DNA of 41,617 bases, taken from positions 1 to 41,617 of the forward strand of contig JAQVGY010000005.1 of assembly GCA_028696495.1 (NCBI GenBank), given 5' to 3'. The notes beneath the pieces are model-generated. The model made no database searches. It was given only the letters and a program-made list of their open reading frames with translations, and was not told where the DNA came from. Below are positions 25,912 to 34,970 of this stretch, in pieces. The translations under genes were made by a program, and so were the position numbers. How positions within the stretch are numbered: position 1 is the first letter of the stretch; every line of letters begins with the position of its first letter. The DNA comes from Atribacterota bacterium. Lineage in GTDB: Bacteria; Atribacterota; Phoenicimicrobiia; Phoenicimicrobiales; Stramentimicrobiaceae.

Positions 25912-27000
25912 TTATTCTAATTTACTTATATCTGTACCCGGCTCAATTTTATTCTCCTGCCTGTATTGCGATTCACTCTTAATATCAATCTTCCAGCCGG
26001 TTAATTTTGCAGCCAATCTGGCATTCTGCCCTTCTTTGCCAATTGACAGAGACAATAGTTGGTCATTAACCACAACCAGGGCTTTTTTCTCCTTTTCAAA
26101 TAGTTGCACCAGCAAAACCTTGGCCGGATTAAGAGAGTTGGCAATAAAAGTCTTATCATCTTCATCCCATTTAATTATATCTATTTTTTCCTCTTGTAAT
26201 TCAGTCATTATTGCTTTAATCCTGGAACCCCGGTCTCCAATACAGGAACCGATGGAGTCAACCATTTCGTCCCGGCAAGTAACAGCAATTTTTGATCTTT
26301 TCCCGGCCTCTCGGGCTATTTGTTTAATTTCTACTAATCCCTCATGGATTTCCGGAACTTCCAATTCAAATAATCTTTTAAGAAGATCTGGATGGGTTCG
26401 AGAAAGTATTATTCTGGGCCCCTTTGATGTTTTTTTAACTTCAACTACATAGAATTTCATTCTACTTCCCTTACTATATGATTCACCCCTCACCTGTTCA
26501 TTGGGTGGTAGAATTGCCTCGGCTTTACCCAAATCTATTATATAGTTATAGTGTTCCTGACGTTGAACAACCCCTGTTACAATATCTCTTACTTTATCAA
26601 TATATCTATCATAGACAGCCTTTCTCTCCGCTTCCCTTATCTTTTGAACAACAACCTGTTTGGCAGTCTGGGTAGCAATTCTACCGAACTCTTCAGGTGT
26701 TATCTCAATATCAATCTCATCTCCTAATTTAACAGTTCCCTTTTTATACTGTTGGGCTTGTTCTAAATCAATTTCCGAAGAAGGCTTATCTATTTTTTCA
26801 ACCACTGTCCTTTTAGATAATACCTGTACCCTTCCACTCTCTTTGTCAATAATTATCTCTACATTATCCTTCCCCTGAGCAAAGTTCTTCTTATAGGCAG
26901 AGACAAGAGATACTTCAATTGCATCCAATATAACTTCTTTGGGTATTCCTTTTTCTTTTTCTATTTCATCAAGTATTTTAACCAGATCAATATTCATCAT
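25912..27000 (-). CDS. nusA: Transcription termination/antitermination protein NusA
   Basis: Binds RNA polymerase and nascent RNA and modulates pausing, termination and rRNA antitermination. I place the start at the ATG at 27000 (362 residues), because AGGAGG lies 9 nt upstream; a TTG at 27009 overlaps the end of that site and is unlikely. Domains: N-terminal polymerase-binding region (about 1-125, ending VVQKIREAERKAVYDRY), S1 (about 135-200), KH1 and KH2 (about 205-340, with the SIGSCIGDRGSRIKAIMTEL and LSIGKEGQNARLAAKLTGW loops). It ends shortly after KH2, as in Firmicutes, without the C-terminal acidic repeats of E. coli. rimP, the usual gene upstream, is absent. Confidence 0.97.
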   Translation of the reverse strand: MMNIDLVKILDEIEKEKGIPKEVILDAIEVSLVSAYKKNFAQGKDNVEIIIDKESGRVQVLSKRTVVEKIDKPSSEIDLEQAQQYKKGTVKLGDEIDIEITPEEFGRIATQTAKQVVVQKIREAERKAVYDRYIDKVRDIVTGVVQRQEHYNYIIDLGKAEAILPPNEQVRGESYSKGSRMKFYVVEVKKTSKGPRIILSRTHPDLLKRLFELEVPEIHEGLVEIKQIAREAGKRSKIAVTCRDEMVDSIGSCIGDRGSRIKAIMTELQEEKIDIIKWDEDDKTFIANSLNPAKVLLVQLFEKEKKALVVVNDQLLSLSIGKEGQNARLAAKLTGWKIDIKSESQYRQENKIEPGTDISKLE

Positions 27001-27130
27001 GTTAATCAACCTCCTCCCCGTTAATATGGAGAGCAGAATACTTTTTCCTTCTCTTTTATATATTTTATAATTTTCTATTTTATTAAATCTGAATGACAGG
27101 TTTTTTTACTGTAAAACAAACATACAAAAC

Positions 27131-27158
27131 AAAAGAGTGGTTCACAAACCACTCTTTT
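27131..27158 (-). terminator. Rho-independent terminator after mtaB
   Basis: A perfect 12-bp stem AAAAGAGTGGTT (27131-27142) with AACCACTCTTTT (27147-27158) encloses a 4-nt loop. On the minus strand it is followed by TTTTGTTTTG. It lies 126 nt past mtaB and before the nusA operon, ending the hrcA-grpE-dnaK-dnaJ-mtaB unit. The remainder of the 27001-27284 gap is AT-rich and presumably holds a nusA promoter, but I see no good -35/-10 pair. Confidence 0.9.
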
Positions 27159-27284
27159 CTACATTAAGATGTTTCTATAATTTATGATAATATTATAACA
27201 CAAAAATAAAAAATATCAAATTCTTAATTTTAAGCCCTATTTTTTACTTTAAATGGTCTGTCCTCCTGAGCAAAAATAGTAAAA

Positions 27285-28613
27285 TTATGAGGCAGGTTCA
27301 CCCACTGCATAGCTACCATTGGTTTGAACAATCTTTACCTTAACTACCTGCCCTTTTTCATAAGATGTATTATAAAGAAAGACTTTAACATAATTATCAG
27401 TCAAACCAGATGCAAAGCTCAACTCGTTTTCCTTCCCCAGAGACTCAATTAGAACATCCCTTTCTTTCCCCAGATTTTTCCCTATATATTCTCTGGTCAG
27501 CTGTTTGGATAAATCAATCAGTTGTTTGCTTCTCTCTTTTATGACCTTTTCCTCAACTGTATCTGACAAAAACGAAGCCAGATTGAATCTTCTTTCCGAA
27601 TAAGGGAAAACATGTACCTTGCTAAAGCCAATCTTCCTCACCATATTTAAAGTATTCTGAAAAGCTGTTTCATCTTCACCGGGGAATCCCACAATTATAT
27701 CTGTAGTGAGAGCTATATCGGGCATCTGTTCTTTCAGAGAATCGACAGTTCTATTGTATTGCTCTGAGGTGTATTTTCTATTCATGAGAGAGAGTATACG
27801 ATTATCACCACTCTGTAAGGGAATATGGAGATGATGGCAAAGTTCAGGATAACAATGAAAGGCATCGATAAGCTCTTTATCAACATAGGGCAGCTCTATT
27901 GAACTCAAACGAATTCTATCAATATTGGAAACCCGAACAATTTCAGAGATTAAATTTACCAGATTTATTTTACTATTATTTAAATCAGAACCGTAGCTGC
28001 CCAGATTGATACCCAATAAAACGACTTCTTTATACCCCTTGCCATCCAAATCCTCAATTTCAGATAATACCTGTTCAACAGACCTGCTTCTGGCACGACC
28101 CCTTAGATAGGGGATAATACAATAGCTGCAAAATTGATTACATCCATCCTGTATTTTTACAAGTCTTCGTATACGATTTGAGCTGCTAAAACATTTATTT
28201 TCAATATAATTTGTAATTTTATCGGCTGAACTGATAAAAATTTGTGGTTTTTCTTCCACAGGGGATAACTTTTTTATTATATTGAAAATATTTTCTTTAT
28301 AATAATTACCTGCAATTAAAGAAACATTATTACATTCTTTAATATCAATTAAATTAGACTGGACTGCACATCCTGTTGCAATAATGGTTGACATCGGGTT
28401 TAATCGAGCAGCTTTTCTTATCATCTGTTTTGATTTTCTTTCCGCTTCTCTGGTAACGGCACAGGTGTTTATTAAATAAATATCGGCAATTTCATCTAAT
28501 CCGACAGTCTTATAGCCATTTCTGATAAATAGTTGTCTCAGTGCCCCTGTTTCGTATTGATTTACCTTACAACCTATGGTTTTAAAACCTATCTTTTGCG
28601 TCACTTGAATCAC
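27285..28613 (-). CDS. mtaB: tRNA (N6-threonylcarbamoyladenosine(37)-C2) methylthiotransferase MtaB
   Basis: Radical-SAM enzyme that converts t6A37 to ms2t6A37 in tRNAs reading ANN codons. The 442-residue protein has cluster cysteines C15 (TIGCKVNQYE), C51 and C82, radical-SAM cysteines C158, C162 and C165 (GCNQFCSYC), and a TRAM-like C-terminus. The GCKVNQYE and IIPYLRGRARSR signatures separate MtaB from MiaB. It starts with a GTG four bases after the dnaJ stop and has no obvious Shine-Dalgarno, so it may depend on translation of dnaJ. In clostridia prmA and rsmE usually intervene between dnaJ and mtaB; both are missing here. Confidence 0.95.
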   Translation of the reverse strand: MIQVTQKIGFKTIGCKVNQYETGALRQLFIRNGYKTVGLDEIADIYLINTCAVTREAERKSKQMIRKAARLNPMSTIIATGCAVQSNLIDIKECNNVSLIAGNYYKENIFNIIKKLSPVEEKPQIFISSADKITNYIENKCFSSSNRIRRLVKIQDGCNQFCSYCIIPYLRGRARSRSVEQVLSEIEDLDGKGYKEVVLLGINLGSYGSDLNNSKINLVNLISEIVRVSNIDRIRLSSIELPYVDKELIDAFHCYPELCHHLHIPLQSGDNRILSLMNRKYTSEQYNRTVDSLKEQMPDIALTTDIIVGFPGEDETAFQNTLNMVRKIGFSKVHVFPYSERRFNLASFLSDTVEEKVIKERSKQLIDLSKQLTREYIGKNLGKERDVLIESLGKENELSFASGLTDNYVKVFLYNTSYEKGQVVKVKIVQTNGSYAVGEPAS

Positions 28614-28617
28614 CGAT

Positions 28618-29769
28618 TTACTTTTTAGAGAAGGAGTCTCTTACCTTTTCAAAAAAGTTTTTCTCACCAATTTTTTCAATATCTTCACCCATTTCTTGAG
28701 CTAATTCATAAAATAGTCTTTTGGTCTTCTCATTCAATTTTTTAGGAATATTAACGATTACTCTGACTTTCTCATCTCCCCTATTTTTGGAACCAAGAAT
28801 ATAGGCACCCTTCCCTCTTAATCGGAAAACAGTATCACTCTGAGTCCCTGCCGGTATCCTCATCTTAACATTGCCTTCTAAAGTAGGTACAGTAGTCTCT
28901 CCGCCTAAAACTGCTTTAGGCAGACTAATCTTATGGTCACAGTATATATCTGCTCCACTTCGTTTGAACTGGGGATGGTCTTTAACATATAGGACTATAA
29001 ACAGGTCTCCGGAAGGACCACCATTTTCACCAGGCTCTCCCAAACCGGCCAGTCTGAGACGGTGCCCGCTCTCCACACCTGCCAGTATTTTCACATTTAT
29101 TGTTTTCCTCTTCTTTATTTTACCCAGGCCATGGCAGACATTACAGGGTGTCTCGATAATAGTACCTTCTCCCTTGCATCTGGGACAGGTTTGAATATTA
29201 ATAGTCTGACCAAAGATAGTATTTTGAGTAGTTCTCATCTCACCGCTTCCCTTGCAGACCGGGCATGTTTGCCTGGTAGTTCCATGCTCTGCCCCGCTCC
29301 CCTTACAATGGCTGCAATCTTCCCAGACTGGCACCTCAATCTTTTTTTCAGCCCCGAATGCTGCCTCTTTCAAAGTTATTTCAAGAGAATACCTTAAATT
29401 AGCCCCTTTTTTACTCCTATCTCTGCGATATGCTCTCCGGGTTCCTCCCCCAAAAAAGCTTTCAAAGACATCGCTAAAGCTGCCAAAATCATCCATGCCT
29501 TCGCCAAATATGTCTCTAAAATCAAATCCGGCACCAAAATCTGGAGTATCGGCTGTGCCATACTGGTCATATCTGGCCCTCTTTTCAGGGTCACTTAAGA
29601 TGGCATATGCCTCACCAATCTCTTTAAACTTTTTTTCTGCCTCTTCTTTACTATTGGGATTAGCATCTGGATGATATTTTAAAGCCAGCTTACGAAAAGC
29701 TTTCTTTATCTCATCCTGGCTGGCTTCTTTCTTTATTCCCAATATCTCATAATAATCCTTATTAGCCAA
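28618..29769 (-). CDS. dnaJ: Chaperone protein DnaJ
   Basis: Co-chaperone that delivers substrates to DnaK and stimulates its ATPase. The 383-residue type I protein has the J domain with HPD at 33-35, a G/F-rich region (about 75-115), and four CxxCxGxG zinc-binding repeats (C152/C155, C169/C172, C195/C198, C209/C212, the last reading CHGLG). The C-terminal substrate-binding and dimerisation domains follow. The start is TTG (29769), giving [11 protein letters not shown], with AAAGAGG 9 nt upstream; there is no alternative ATG. It follows dnaK by 145 nt containing a long hairpin, and is followed almost directly by mtaB. It should be under HrcA control with the rest of the operon. Confidence 0.97.
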   Translation of the reverse strand: MANKDYYEILGIKKEASQDEIKKAFRKLALKYHPDANPNSKEEAEKKFKEIGEAYAILSDPEKRARYDQYGTADTPDFGAGFDFRDIFGEGMDDFGSFSDVFESFFGGGTRRAYRRDRSKKGANLRYSLEITLKEAAFGAEKKIEVPVWEDCSHCKGSGAEHGTTRQTCPVCKGSGEMRTTQNTIFGQTINIQTCPRCKGEGTIIETPCNVCHGLGKIKKRKTINVKILAGVESGHRLRLAGLGEPGENGGPSGDLFIVLYVKDHPQFKRSGADIYCDHKISLPKAVLGGETTVPTLEGNVKMRIPAGTQSDTVFRLRGKGAYILGSKNRGDEKVRVIVNIPKKLNEKTKRLFYELAQEMGEDIEKIGEKNFFEKVRDSFSKK

Positions 29770-29812
29770 AATTATAAAACCTCTTTGTTATGTATAAGTC
29801 TATAATAAGTTT

Positions 29813-29866
29813 ATCTTGCTGAATTTCTGGATAATAGATATTTTGTTATCCAGAAATCAGCAAGAT
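29813..29866 (-). repeat. Long hairpin between dnaK and dnaJ
   Basis: ATCTTGCTGA plus ATTTCTGGATAA (29813-29834) is inverted at 29846-29866 with one bulged A, giving a 21-bp stem and an 11-nt loop. No T-tract follows on the minus strand. It lies about 48 nt past the dnaK stop, and could reduce readthrough to dnaJ or protect the dnaK mRNA 3' end. Confidence 0.85.
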
Positions 29867-29914
29867 TTAAAAGTAACTATAGTTTCAATACTGTTTTTTT
29901 AAATTAAACAGTAA

Positions 29915-31855
29915 TTATTTAGAATTGTCTCCATCTTCTTCTTTATATTCGGCATCAAATACCTGCTCACCTTCTTTTGCATCACCCTGTGTATCTTCAG
30001 CCTGCTGGTCAGAAGAAGTGTCAGAATAAGTCTGCTGCTCTTGTTGTGTTGAAGACTGTTTGTAAATCTCCTCGGCAAGTCTATGTGAAGAGTTTGTCAG
30101 TTTTTCAATACCGGCCTTCATTTCCTCAACATTCTCTTCTTTAACTGCATTTCTCAATTGACTTATGTTTTCATTTATTTCGCTTTTCAAGCTTTCACTA
30201 ACCTTGTCTGCTGCGTCTTTAAGAGTTTTCTCAGTAGAATAAATCAAATTTTCTGCCTGGTTATGTACTTCTACTTTCTCTCTTTGCTTTGAATCTTCTT
30301 CGGCAAATTGCTCTGCTTCTTTGACCTTTTTCTGAATTTCCTCTTCGGTCAATCCACTGGAATGTTTAATGGTAATCTTTTGTTCTTTTCCAGTACCTTT
30401 ATCCTTAGCAGTTACTTTAAGAATACCATTGGCATCAATATCAAAAGCCACTTCTATCTGTGGCATTCCTCTGGGAGCAGGCGGGATTCCTACCAGCTGG
30501 AAACGCCCCAGGCTGGTATTGTCTTTAGCCAGAGATCTTTCTCCCTGCAGTACATTAATGTCGACAGCAGTCTGGTTATCAGATGCAGTGGAGAATATCT
30601 GGTTTCTGGATGCCGGGATGGTAGTATTCCTTTCAATTAATTTAGTAAAAACACCACCCAGAGTCTCTATACCCAGAGATAATGGTGTAACATCCAATAA
30701 CTGGATATCTTTTACTTCTCCCTTTAGTTTTCCACCCTGGATAGCCGCACCCATAGCTACCACCTCGTCAGGGTTAACTCCCTTATGAGGTTCTTTGCCA
30801 AAAATCTGTTTCACTATTTCATGTACTTTTGGCATTCTTGTTTGACCGCCTACCAGGATAACTTCATCGATATCATCTGCAGTCAGCTTTGCATCTTCCA
30901 ATGCCTTTTTACAGGGCTCTATTGTCCTGGATAGAATATCTTCGGTCAATTGCTCCAATTTGGCTCTGGTAAGAGTATAATTAAGGTGTTTCGGACCACT
31001 GGCATCTGCTGTGATAAAGGGCAGGTTTATATCAGTCTCCAGAGAAGAAGAAAGCTCACATTTTGCCTTTTCTGCTGCCTCTTTTAATCTCTGTAAAGCC
31101 ATCTGGTCTTTGCCTAAGTCAATACCCTGTTCCTTTTTAAAATTATCGATTAACCAGCTGACTACTCGCTGATCTAAGTCATCTCCTCCCAGGAAGGTAT
31201 CACCATTGGTTGACTTAACCTCAAAAACACCTTCTCCAATATCTAAAATGGAGATATCAAAAGTACCCCCGCCTAAGTCAAATACGGCGATTTTTTCATT
31301 TTTTTCTTTATCTAACCCATAAGCTAATGCTGCAGCAGTAGGTTCATTTATTATTCTCAATACATTCAAACCGGCTATTCTTCCCGCAGCTTTTGTCGCC
31401 TCCCTCTGATTGTCGTTAAAATAAGCAGGAACGGTAATTACTGCATCTTTAATCTCTTCTCCCAGATGATCTTCGGCTGCCTGTTTTAGTTTTTGTAATA
31501 CCATTGAAGATATTTCTTGAGGGCTATAAAATTTATCCTGAATCTTTATTCTTACATCTGTATGTTCCCCCTCTACAATATCATATGAGAGTACTTTTTT
31601 TATTTGCTGTACTTCAGGATCCGTAAAACGTCTCCCAATGAAACGTTTTACTGAATAGACCGTATTTTTAGAATTAGTCACTGCCTGCCTCTTCGCTAAC
31701 AGACCGACTAATCTTTCTCCTTTTTTGGTAAAAGCCACCATAGATGGTGTAGTTCTGCTGCCTTCTTTGTTCTCTATAATAACAGGTTTGCCACCCTCTA
31801 TAATGGCAACAACCGAATTTGTAGTTCCTAAATCAATTCCAACTGCTTTTGCCAT
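29915..31855 (-). CDS. dnaK: Molecular chaperone DnaK (Hsp70)
   Basis: ATP-dependent chaperone. The 646-residue protein has the nucleotide-binding domain with [44 protein letters not shown] and [10 protein letters not shown]. The linker and substrate-binding domain ([14 protein letters not shown]) and a helical lid ending in an acidic, Gln-rich tail ([17 protein letters not shown] and EEDGDNSK) follow. Between KRFIGRRF and [10 protein letters not shown] it contains the roughly 20-25-residue insertion seen in diderm bacteria and absent from typical Gram-positive DnaK. The ATG has GGAGG at 9 nt. Third gene of the HrcA-regulated operon. Confidence 0.98.
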   Translation of the reverse strand: MAKAVGIDLGTTNSVVAIIEGGKPVIIENKEGSRTTPSMVAFTKKGERLVGLLAKRQAVTNSKNTVYSVKRFIGRRFTDPEVQQIKKVLSYDIVEGEHTDVRIKIQDKFYSPQEISSMVLQKLKQAAEDHLGEEIKDAVITVPAYFNDNQREATKAAGRIAGLNVLRIINEPTAAALAYGLDKEKNEKIAVFDLGGGTFDISILDIGEGVFEVKSTNGDTFLGGDDLDQRVVSWLIDNFKKEQGIDLGKDQMALQRLKEAAEKAKCELSSSLETDINLPFITADASGPKHLNYTLTRAKLEQLTEDILSRTIEPCKKALEDAKLTADDIDEVILVGGQTRMPKVHEIVKQIFGKEPHKGVNPDEVVAMGAAIQGGKLKGEVKDIQLLDVTPLSLGIETLGGVFTKLIERNTTIPASRNQIFSTASDNQTAVDINVLQGERSLAKDNTSLGRFQLVGIPPAPRGMPQIEVAFDIDANGILKVTAKDKGTGKEQKITIKHSSGLTEEEIQKKVKEAEQFAEEDSKQREKVEVHNQAENLIYSTEKTLKDAADKVSESLKSEINENISQLRNAVKEENVEEMKAGIEKLTNSSHRLAEEIYKQSSTQQEQQTYSDTSSDQQAEDTQGDAKEGEQVFDAEYKEEDGDNSK

Positions 31856-31919
31856 AATTATTTTCCTCCATTTGTATCGTTTTTATTAATCTTATCATTT
31901 TTTTCCTTATAATCCTCTT

Positions 31920-32576
31920 TCAGGATTCAGTTTTTTTCTCGTTCTCCTTTTGTCTTTTAACAATTCCTTTGGAAACCTTAACCACAGAAGGTCTGATAAC
32001 TTTTGATTTTAAATAGTATCCTTTAACCAATTCTTCCGCGACGGTATCCTCAGGATATTTTTCAGAATCAACATTCATAATAGCTTCATGACAATAAGGG
32101 TCGAATTTTTCACCTATGGCCTTAATAGGTTTTAAACCCTCTTTTTCTAATATATTTCCAAAAAGTTTTAATATTTCTCTCAACCCTTCTTTAATATTCT
32201 CAATATTCTTTTCACCGGAGTGTGTATCAGTATAGGAAGAAGCCCTTTCTAAATTATCAATTACCGATAAGAGCTGACAGATTAAATCCTGTTTGGCATA
32301 TTCCATAAATTCCTGCTTTTTCTTCTCTTCTCTCTTCCGGTAGTTTTCAAAATCAGCTTGCATCCTTATTAGTTGTTCCTTATAGGATTTTTCACTTTCT
32401 TTTATTTTTTCAAGCTCTACTTCTTTTTCTTTAACATTTTCTTCAAGATTTTTCAGCCGTTCATTTTGTAGCGCAATCTCTTCTAAAAGCCCTGTTTTTT
32501 TCATCTTTTTGTGTTCTTCATTCTGGATATCAGGTGAAACACCTTCATCTTTTATTTGCTGTTCATTTTGTTCCAT
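31920..32576 (-). CDS. grpE: Nucleotide exchange factor GrpE
   Basis: Releases ADP from DnaK and acts as a thermosensor. The 218-residue product has a long N-terminal coiled coil (about 25-80: LLEEIALQNERLKNLEENVKEKEVELEK), the family segment LIRMQADFENYRKREEKKKQEF, and the C-terminal beta domain with GEKFDPYCHEAIM and VKGYYLKSKVIRPSVVKVSKG. Slightly longer than average because of the acidic N-terminus. The ATG has AGGAGAGG upstream. It lies between hrcA and dnaK, the normal order in CIRCE-controlled operons. Confidence 0.97.
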   Translation of the reverse strand: MEQNEQQIKDEGVSPDIQNEEHKKMKKTGLLEEIALQNERLKNLEENVKEKEVELEKIKESEKSYKEQLIRMQADFENYRKREEKKKQEFMEYAKQDLICQLLSVIDNLERASSYTDTHSGEKNIENIKEGLREILKLFGNILEKEGLKPIKAIGEKFDPYCHEAIMNVDSEKYPEDTVAEELVKGYYLKSKVIRPSVVKVSKGIVKRQKENEKKTES

Positions 32577-32651
32577 CGCTGACCTCTCCTGTTAAACATA
32601 TTTATATTTTTAATGTCTTTTAAGATAAATAAATCTTATTAATCGATTATG

Positions 32652-33680
32652 TTATTCAGATAGTATCTCACTCAACTGTTCGGCAATAAAGTCCAATACC
32701 GAAACCGATTTTGAATAATTCATCCTCGTTGGACCCAATACACTGATAGCACCTCTCAATTTTCCTTTCAGAAGATATTGTCTGGTAATTACACTGCAAT
32801 CCTCCATAACATCCTGTCCCAGCTCACTGCCAATAATAATATCAATCTGATTTTCGAGAATGGGTTTCCTCATGATTTTAATAAGATTCTCTTCCTCTTC
32901 AATAAAATCAAAGAAATAATTCAATTTTTCAATCTCTTTGAATTCAGGCTGTTTCAATATATAGCTGCGGTTACCAAGAAAAAGTCTTGTCTCATCCTCT
33001 GTAAAATCAAAACATTCCTCCATCAACTTCCAGATTGAGTCCAGAGTCTGATATTTAAAGTAATAATGATAAATTTGGTTTAACATCTCATCATTAACGA
33101 CTTCTAAACTCTTGCCATAGAATTCTTTTTTTATAATCTGAGAGATTGCTTCCAAATTTTCATCAGAAATAGTACAGTTGACCTTCATCATCTTCTGAAA
33201 AAATAAACCGCTGTTAGTTACCAGGGTCACTAAAATACGCTGGTTATCCAGGGTAACAAAATGGATATCTTTTAAGGTATCCTTTATCATATTAGGAGCC
33301 AAAACGACACCTAAATTATGAGTTAGTCTGGAGATTAATATGGAGGTAACCTTCATTATTTCATTGTAATCTCTCACAATTTTGTATTGTTCTCTTACCT
33401 CTTCTTTTTCTTCTTCACTCAGATGAACAACCTCTTTTTCCATTAGTTGATCTACGTAATAGCGATAGCCTTTATCAGTAGGTATACGCCCTGCTGAAGT
33501 GTGTGGCTTCATTAAGAACCCTTGTTTTTCCAACAGTTGCAGATCATTACGAACAGTTGCTGTGCTGATGCTCAAACCATAATATGCCACAATCATCTCA
33601 GAGCTAACCGGTTCTGCTTTGGTGATATAAAGATGCACCACAGCATTTAAAATAGTATTTATCCTATCGTTTATACTCAT
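32652..33680 (-). CDS. hrcA: Heat-inducible transcription repressor HrcA
   Basis: Dimeric repressor that binds CIRCE and blocks class I heat-shock genes; its folding depends on GroEL, which releases repression during stress. The 342-residue protein has an N-terminal winged helix (about 1-75: ISTATVRNDLQLLEKQGFLMKPHTSAGRIPTDKGYRYYVDQL) and the dimerisation and inserted domains, ending with ISVLGPTRMNYSKSVSVLDFIAEQLS. Full length. The ATG is preceded by GAGGT. The CIRCE element lies 14 nt upstream of its start codon, so the gene is autoregulated and controls grpE, dnaK and dnaJ. No groESL is in this window. Confidence 0.97.
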   Translation of the reverse strand: MSINDRINTILNAVVHLYITKAEPVSSEMIVAYYGLSISTATVRNDLQLLEKQGFLMKPHTSAGRIPTDKGYRYYVDQLMEKEVVHLSEEEKEEVREQYKIVRDYNEIMKVTSILISRLTHNLGVVLAPNMIKDTLKDIHFVTLDNQRILVTLVTNSGLFFQKMMKVNCTISDENLEAISQIIKKEFYGKSLEVVNDEMLNQIYHYYFKYQTLDSIWKLMEECFDFTEDETRLFLGNRSYILKQPEFKEIEKLNYFFDFIEEEENLIKIMRKPILENQIDIIIGSELGQDVMEDCSVITRQYLLKGKLRGAISVLGPTRMNYSKSVSVLDFIAEQLSEILSE

Positions 33681-33694
33681 ATTTTTACCTCAGA

Positions 33695-33721
33695 TTAGCA
33701 CTCTAAGGTCGAGAGTGCTAA
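33695..33721. promoter_or_regulatory. CIRCE operator
   Basis: A perfect TTAGCACTC (33695-33703), 9-nt spacer, GAGTGCTAA (33713-33721), identical to the CIRCE consensus. It begins 10 nt past the -10 box, so bound HrcA would cover the transcription start region of hrcA-grpE-dnaK-dnaJ-mtaB. Confidence 0.98.
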
Positions 33722-33731
33722 TTTCTTTTTT

Positions 33732-33760
33732 ACAATATCACTGAACAGGCTTTTTGTCAA
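33732..33760 (-). promoter_or_regulatory. Sigma70-type promoter of the hrcA-dnaK operon
   Basis: On the minus strand a perfect TTGACA (33760-33755), 17-nt spacer and TATTGT (33737-33732, 4/6 to consensus) precede CIRCE. Vegetative-type sequence with an operator at the start site is the expected arrangement for HrcA-controlled genes. Confidence 0.85.
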
Positions 33761-33803
33761 TAGTTTTATACCCATTATAAGACATCCTAATAGATAAAGA
33801 AAC

Positions 33804-34952
33804 TCAATCTAAAAATTCTGTAAAGACATTATTAGCCAGCAGAATACCCTTTTTAGTAAGTAGATAGTTGCTCCCATTATCTGCCAATAAACCCTGCTCC
33901 TGTAAAGTTTGTAATGGTGTGTAGAATACCTTTTCCACAGGGACCTTAAACTTTTTCCTGAAATCATCCTTGTTTAACCCTTCCATCATCCTCAATTTTA
34001 GAATTATTGTTTCAGCCATTCTTTCTTTCAAAGGAAGGATTTCCTGATATCGAATTGGTAAGATACCGCTTTCAAGAAGATTGATATACTGATTTAAGTC
34101 CCGGTAATTCTGATAACGTTTATTATCAAGATAGGAAGTTGCCCCGGCTCCAATGCCCAGATATGATTCGTTTTTCCAATATAGCTCATTATGAATACAT
34201 CTTTTCCCGGTTAAGGCAAAATTGGATATCTCATAATGTTCATAGCCATTCCCAGAAAATAAATCAATGGCACTCACAAAAAGTTTACTACAAAAATCAT
34301 CAGAGGGAAGTCTTGCCTTGCCTGATTCTATAAACTCGTAAAAGGGGGTACCCTGTTCAATAGTTAATGCGTAAAGAGATATGTGTTCCGGTCTGAGCAT
34401 CATTAACTCTTTTAATGTTTTCTCAAATTCTCTTTTGCTTAACCCGGGCAAACCAAACATCAGGTCAACATTGATATTATTAAACCCTGCATATCTCGCC
34501 AGTTGATATGTTTTCATAATATCTTCTTTGCTGTGGATTCTGCCAATCTTCTTCAATACCCTGTCATTAAAGGACTGTCCTCCTATGCTAATTCTATTTA
34601 CACCTGCCCGGAATATTGTTTTAATCTTATCACCATCTATCGTTCCGGGATTAACTTCTATTGTAATCTCTGCTTTTTCAGCAACAGAAAAATTATAAAA
34701 ACAGGAAGATAAAATTTCCTTCAGTTGCTCCCCTTCTAATACAGTGGGAGTGCCTCCACCCACATAGATTGAAATCAGCTCCATATCTTTGATTTTTCGA
34801 CCATAAATCTCAATCTCATTTATCAAAGCAGAAACATATCTTTCCTTCAACTCATCATCATGGCTCACAATGGAAAAAAAATCACAATAAGGGCATTTGG
34901 AAAGACAGAATGGTATATGGATATAGAGGCCTATTTTTTTATTAATACTCAT
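33804..34952 (-). CDS. hemW: Radical SAM heme chaperone HemW
   Basis: HemW binds heme and delivers it to membrane targets; it was formerly annotated as an oxygen-independent coproporphyrinogen oxidase. The 382-residue protein has YIHIPFCLSKCPYCDF with radical-SAM cysteines C16, C20 and C23, a GGGTPTVLEG SAM-binding loop, INVDLMFGLPG, and a C-terminal HemW winged-helix-like domain. HemW lacks the N-terminal extension of true HemN, and this protein begins directly with the radical-SAM strand, which supports HemW. It lies 18 nt after lepA; hrcA follows from a separate promoter. No other heme genes occur in the window. Confidence 0.94.
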   Translation of the reverse strand: MSINKKIGLYIHIPFCLSKCPYCDFFSIVSHDDELKERYVSALINEIEIYGRKIKDMELISIYVGGGTPTVLEGEQLKEILSSCFYNFSVAEKAEITIEVNPGTIDGDKIKTIFRAGVNRISIGGQSFNDRVLKKIGRIHSKEDIMKTYQLARYAGFNNINVDLMFGLPGLSKREFEKTLKELMMLRPEHISLYALTIEQGTPFYEFIESGKARLPSDDFCSKLFVSAIDLFSGNGYEHYEISNFALTGKRCIHNELYWKNESYLGIGAGATSYLDNKRYQNYRDLNQYINLLESGILPIRYQEILPLKERMAETIILKLRMMEGLNKDDFRKKFKVPVEKVFYTPLQTLQEQGLLADNGSNYLLTKKGILLANNVFTEFLD

Positions 34953-34970
34953 CGCAGATATTTAACTATT

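Noticed and set aside
28871-29674. Long open frames on the opposite strand of dnaJ and of several other genes.
   Set aside because: They lie entirely inside conserved genes, have low-complexity Ser/Phe/Leu-rich translations and no ribosome-binding sites.
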